Shown in pieces: positions 4,975-5,014 of a stretch of 5,014 nt of DNA. The stretch is from positions 1 to 5,014 of the forward strand of contig CAZIGW010000110.1 in assembly GCA_964538565.1 (NCBI GenBank), written 5' to 3'. This DNA is from CAYVBN01 sp964538565. Lineage in GTDB: Bacteria > Pseudomonadota > Alphaproteobacteria > Rhizobiales > Xanthobacteraceae. The notes under the pieces are model-generated. The model was not told the origin of the DNA and searched no databases. It saw only the letters and a program-made list of their open reading frames with translations. Each line of letters begins with the position of its first letter. Position 1 is the first letter of the stretch. The position numbers were made by a program, and so were the translations under genes.

Positions 4975-5014
4975 GACGCACCGTCCTTGCGGTCGTAGAC
5001 GGTCACGTAGTCCC
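4971..5014 (-). CDS. C-terminal end of an unidentified protein (runs off the window)
   Basis: Thirteen residues, DYVTVYDRKDGAS, precede a TGA at 4973-4971 that overlaps the next GTG start by 4 nt. The open frame to the window edge, the coupling overlap and the matching operon direction support a real gene. The fragment is too short for a family call. Confidence 0.5.
   Translation of the reverse strand, partial: DYVTVYDRKDGAS

Noticed and set aside
4640..4981. N-terminal extension of the BldD-like protein to 4981
   Set aside because: It overlaps the 112-aa gene in another frame; the BldD-like homology starts just after the ATG at 4639, which has its own ribosome site.
1..5014. tRNA, rRNA, CRISPR array, insertion sequence or attachment-site pair
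   Set aside because: No cloverleaf, spaced direct repeats, transposase or convincing terminal repeats were seen; the 14-bp repeat is too weak to call an attachment site.

Overview
The window looks like part of a temperate-phage or integrative-element module from a high-GC actinomycete. By hand count, sampled blocks run about 73% GC in the glycosyltransferase and ATPase genes. Codons end mostly in G or C. One protein closely resembles the DNA-binding half of BldD, the developmental regulator of sporulating actinomycetes such as Streptomyces and Micromonosporaceae. No integrase, capsid, terminase, transfer or plasmid replication gene is visible, so prophage, actinomycete ICE and free phage cannot be told apart here.

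Right half, all leftward (5014 to 2662): the tail of an unidentified CDS; a 112-aa Cys/His-rich protein; a 126-aa BldD-type helix-turn-helix protein; a 59-nt gap with two possible hairpins; a 433-aa membrane family 2 glycosyltransferase with hyaluronan-synthase-like motifs; and a 79-aa Cys-containing protein. Except at the gap, consecutive genes overlap by 4 nt (GTGA or ATGA), so they are probably translationally coupled.

Centre (2288 to 2657): a rightward 85-aa small helix-turn-helix-like gene runs convergent to the 79-aa gene, with only 4 nt between them. It diverges from the left operon across a 112-nt intergenic region. That region holds a perfect 15-bp palindrome (7+1+7) directly beside a TATAAC -10 hexamer, which reads as a repressor operator over a divergent promoter.

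Left half, all leftward (2287 to 1): a Sak4-like P-loop ATPase for single-strand annealing or recombination; a GIY-YIG/T5orf172-type protein of noticeably lower GC; a 170-aa unrecognised protein; and the first 28 codons of a LexA-type winged-helix gene cut by the window edge. These genes also overlap, so this is a compact recombination and regulation operon driven from the central promoter.

Inferred joint role: the left operon supplies phage-type DNA recombination under repressor control. The right operon pairs a host-regulator-like DNA-binding protein with a cell-surface polysaccharide synthase, a plausible lysogenic-conversion or surface-modification cargo. That last link is inference from gene order only.
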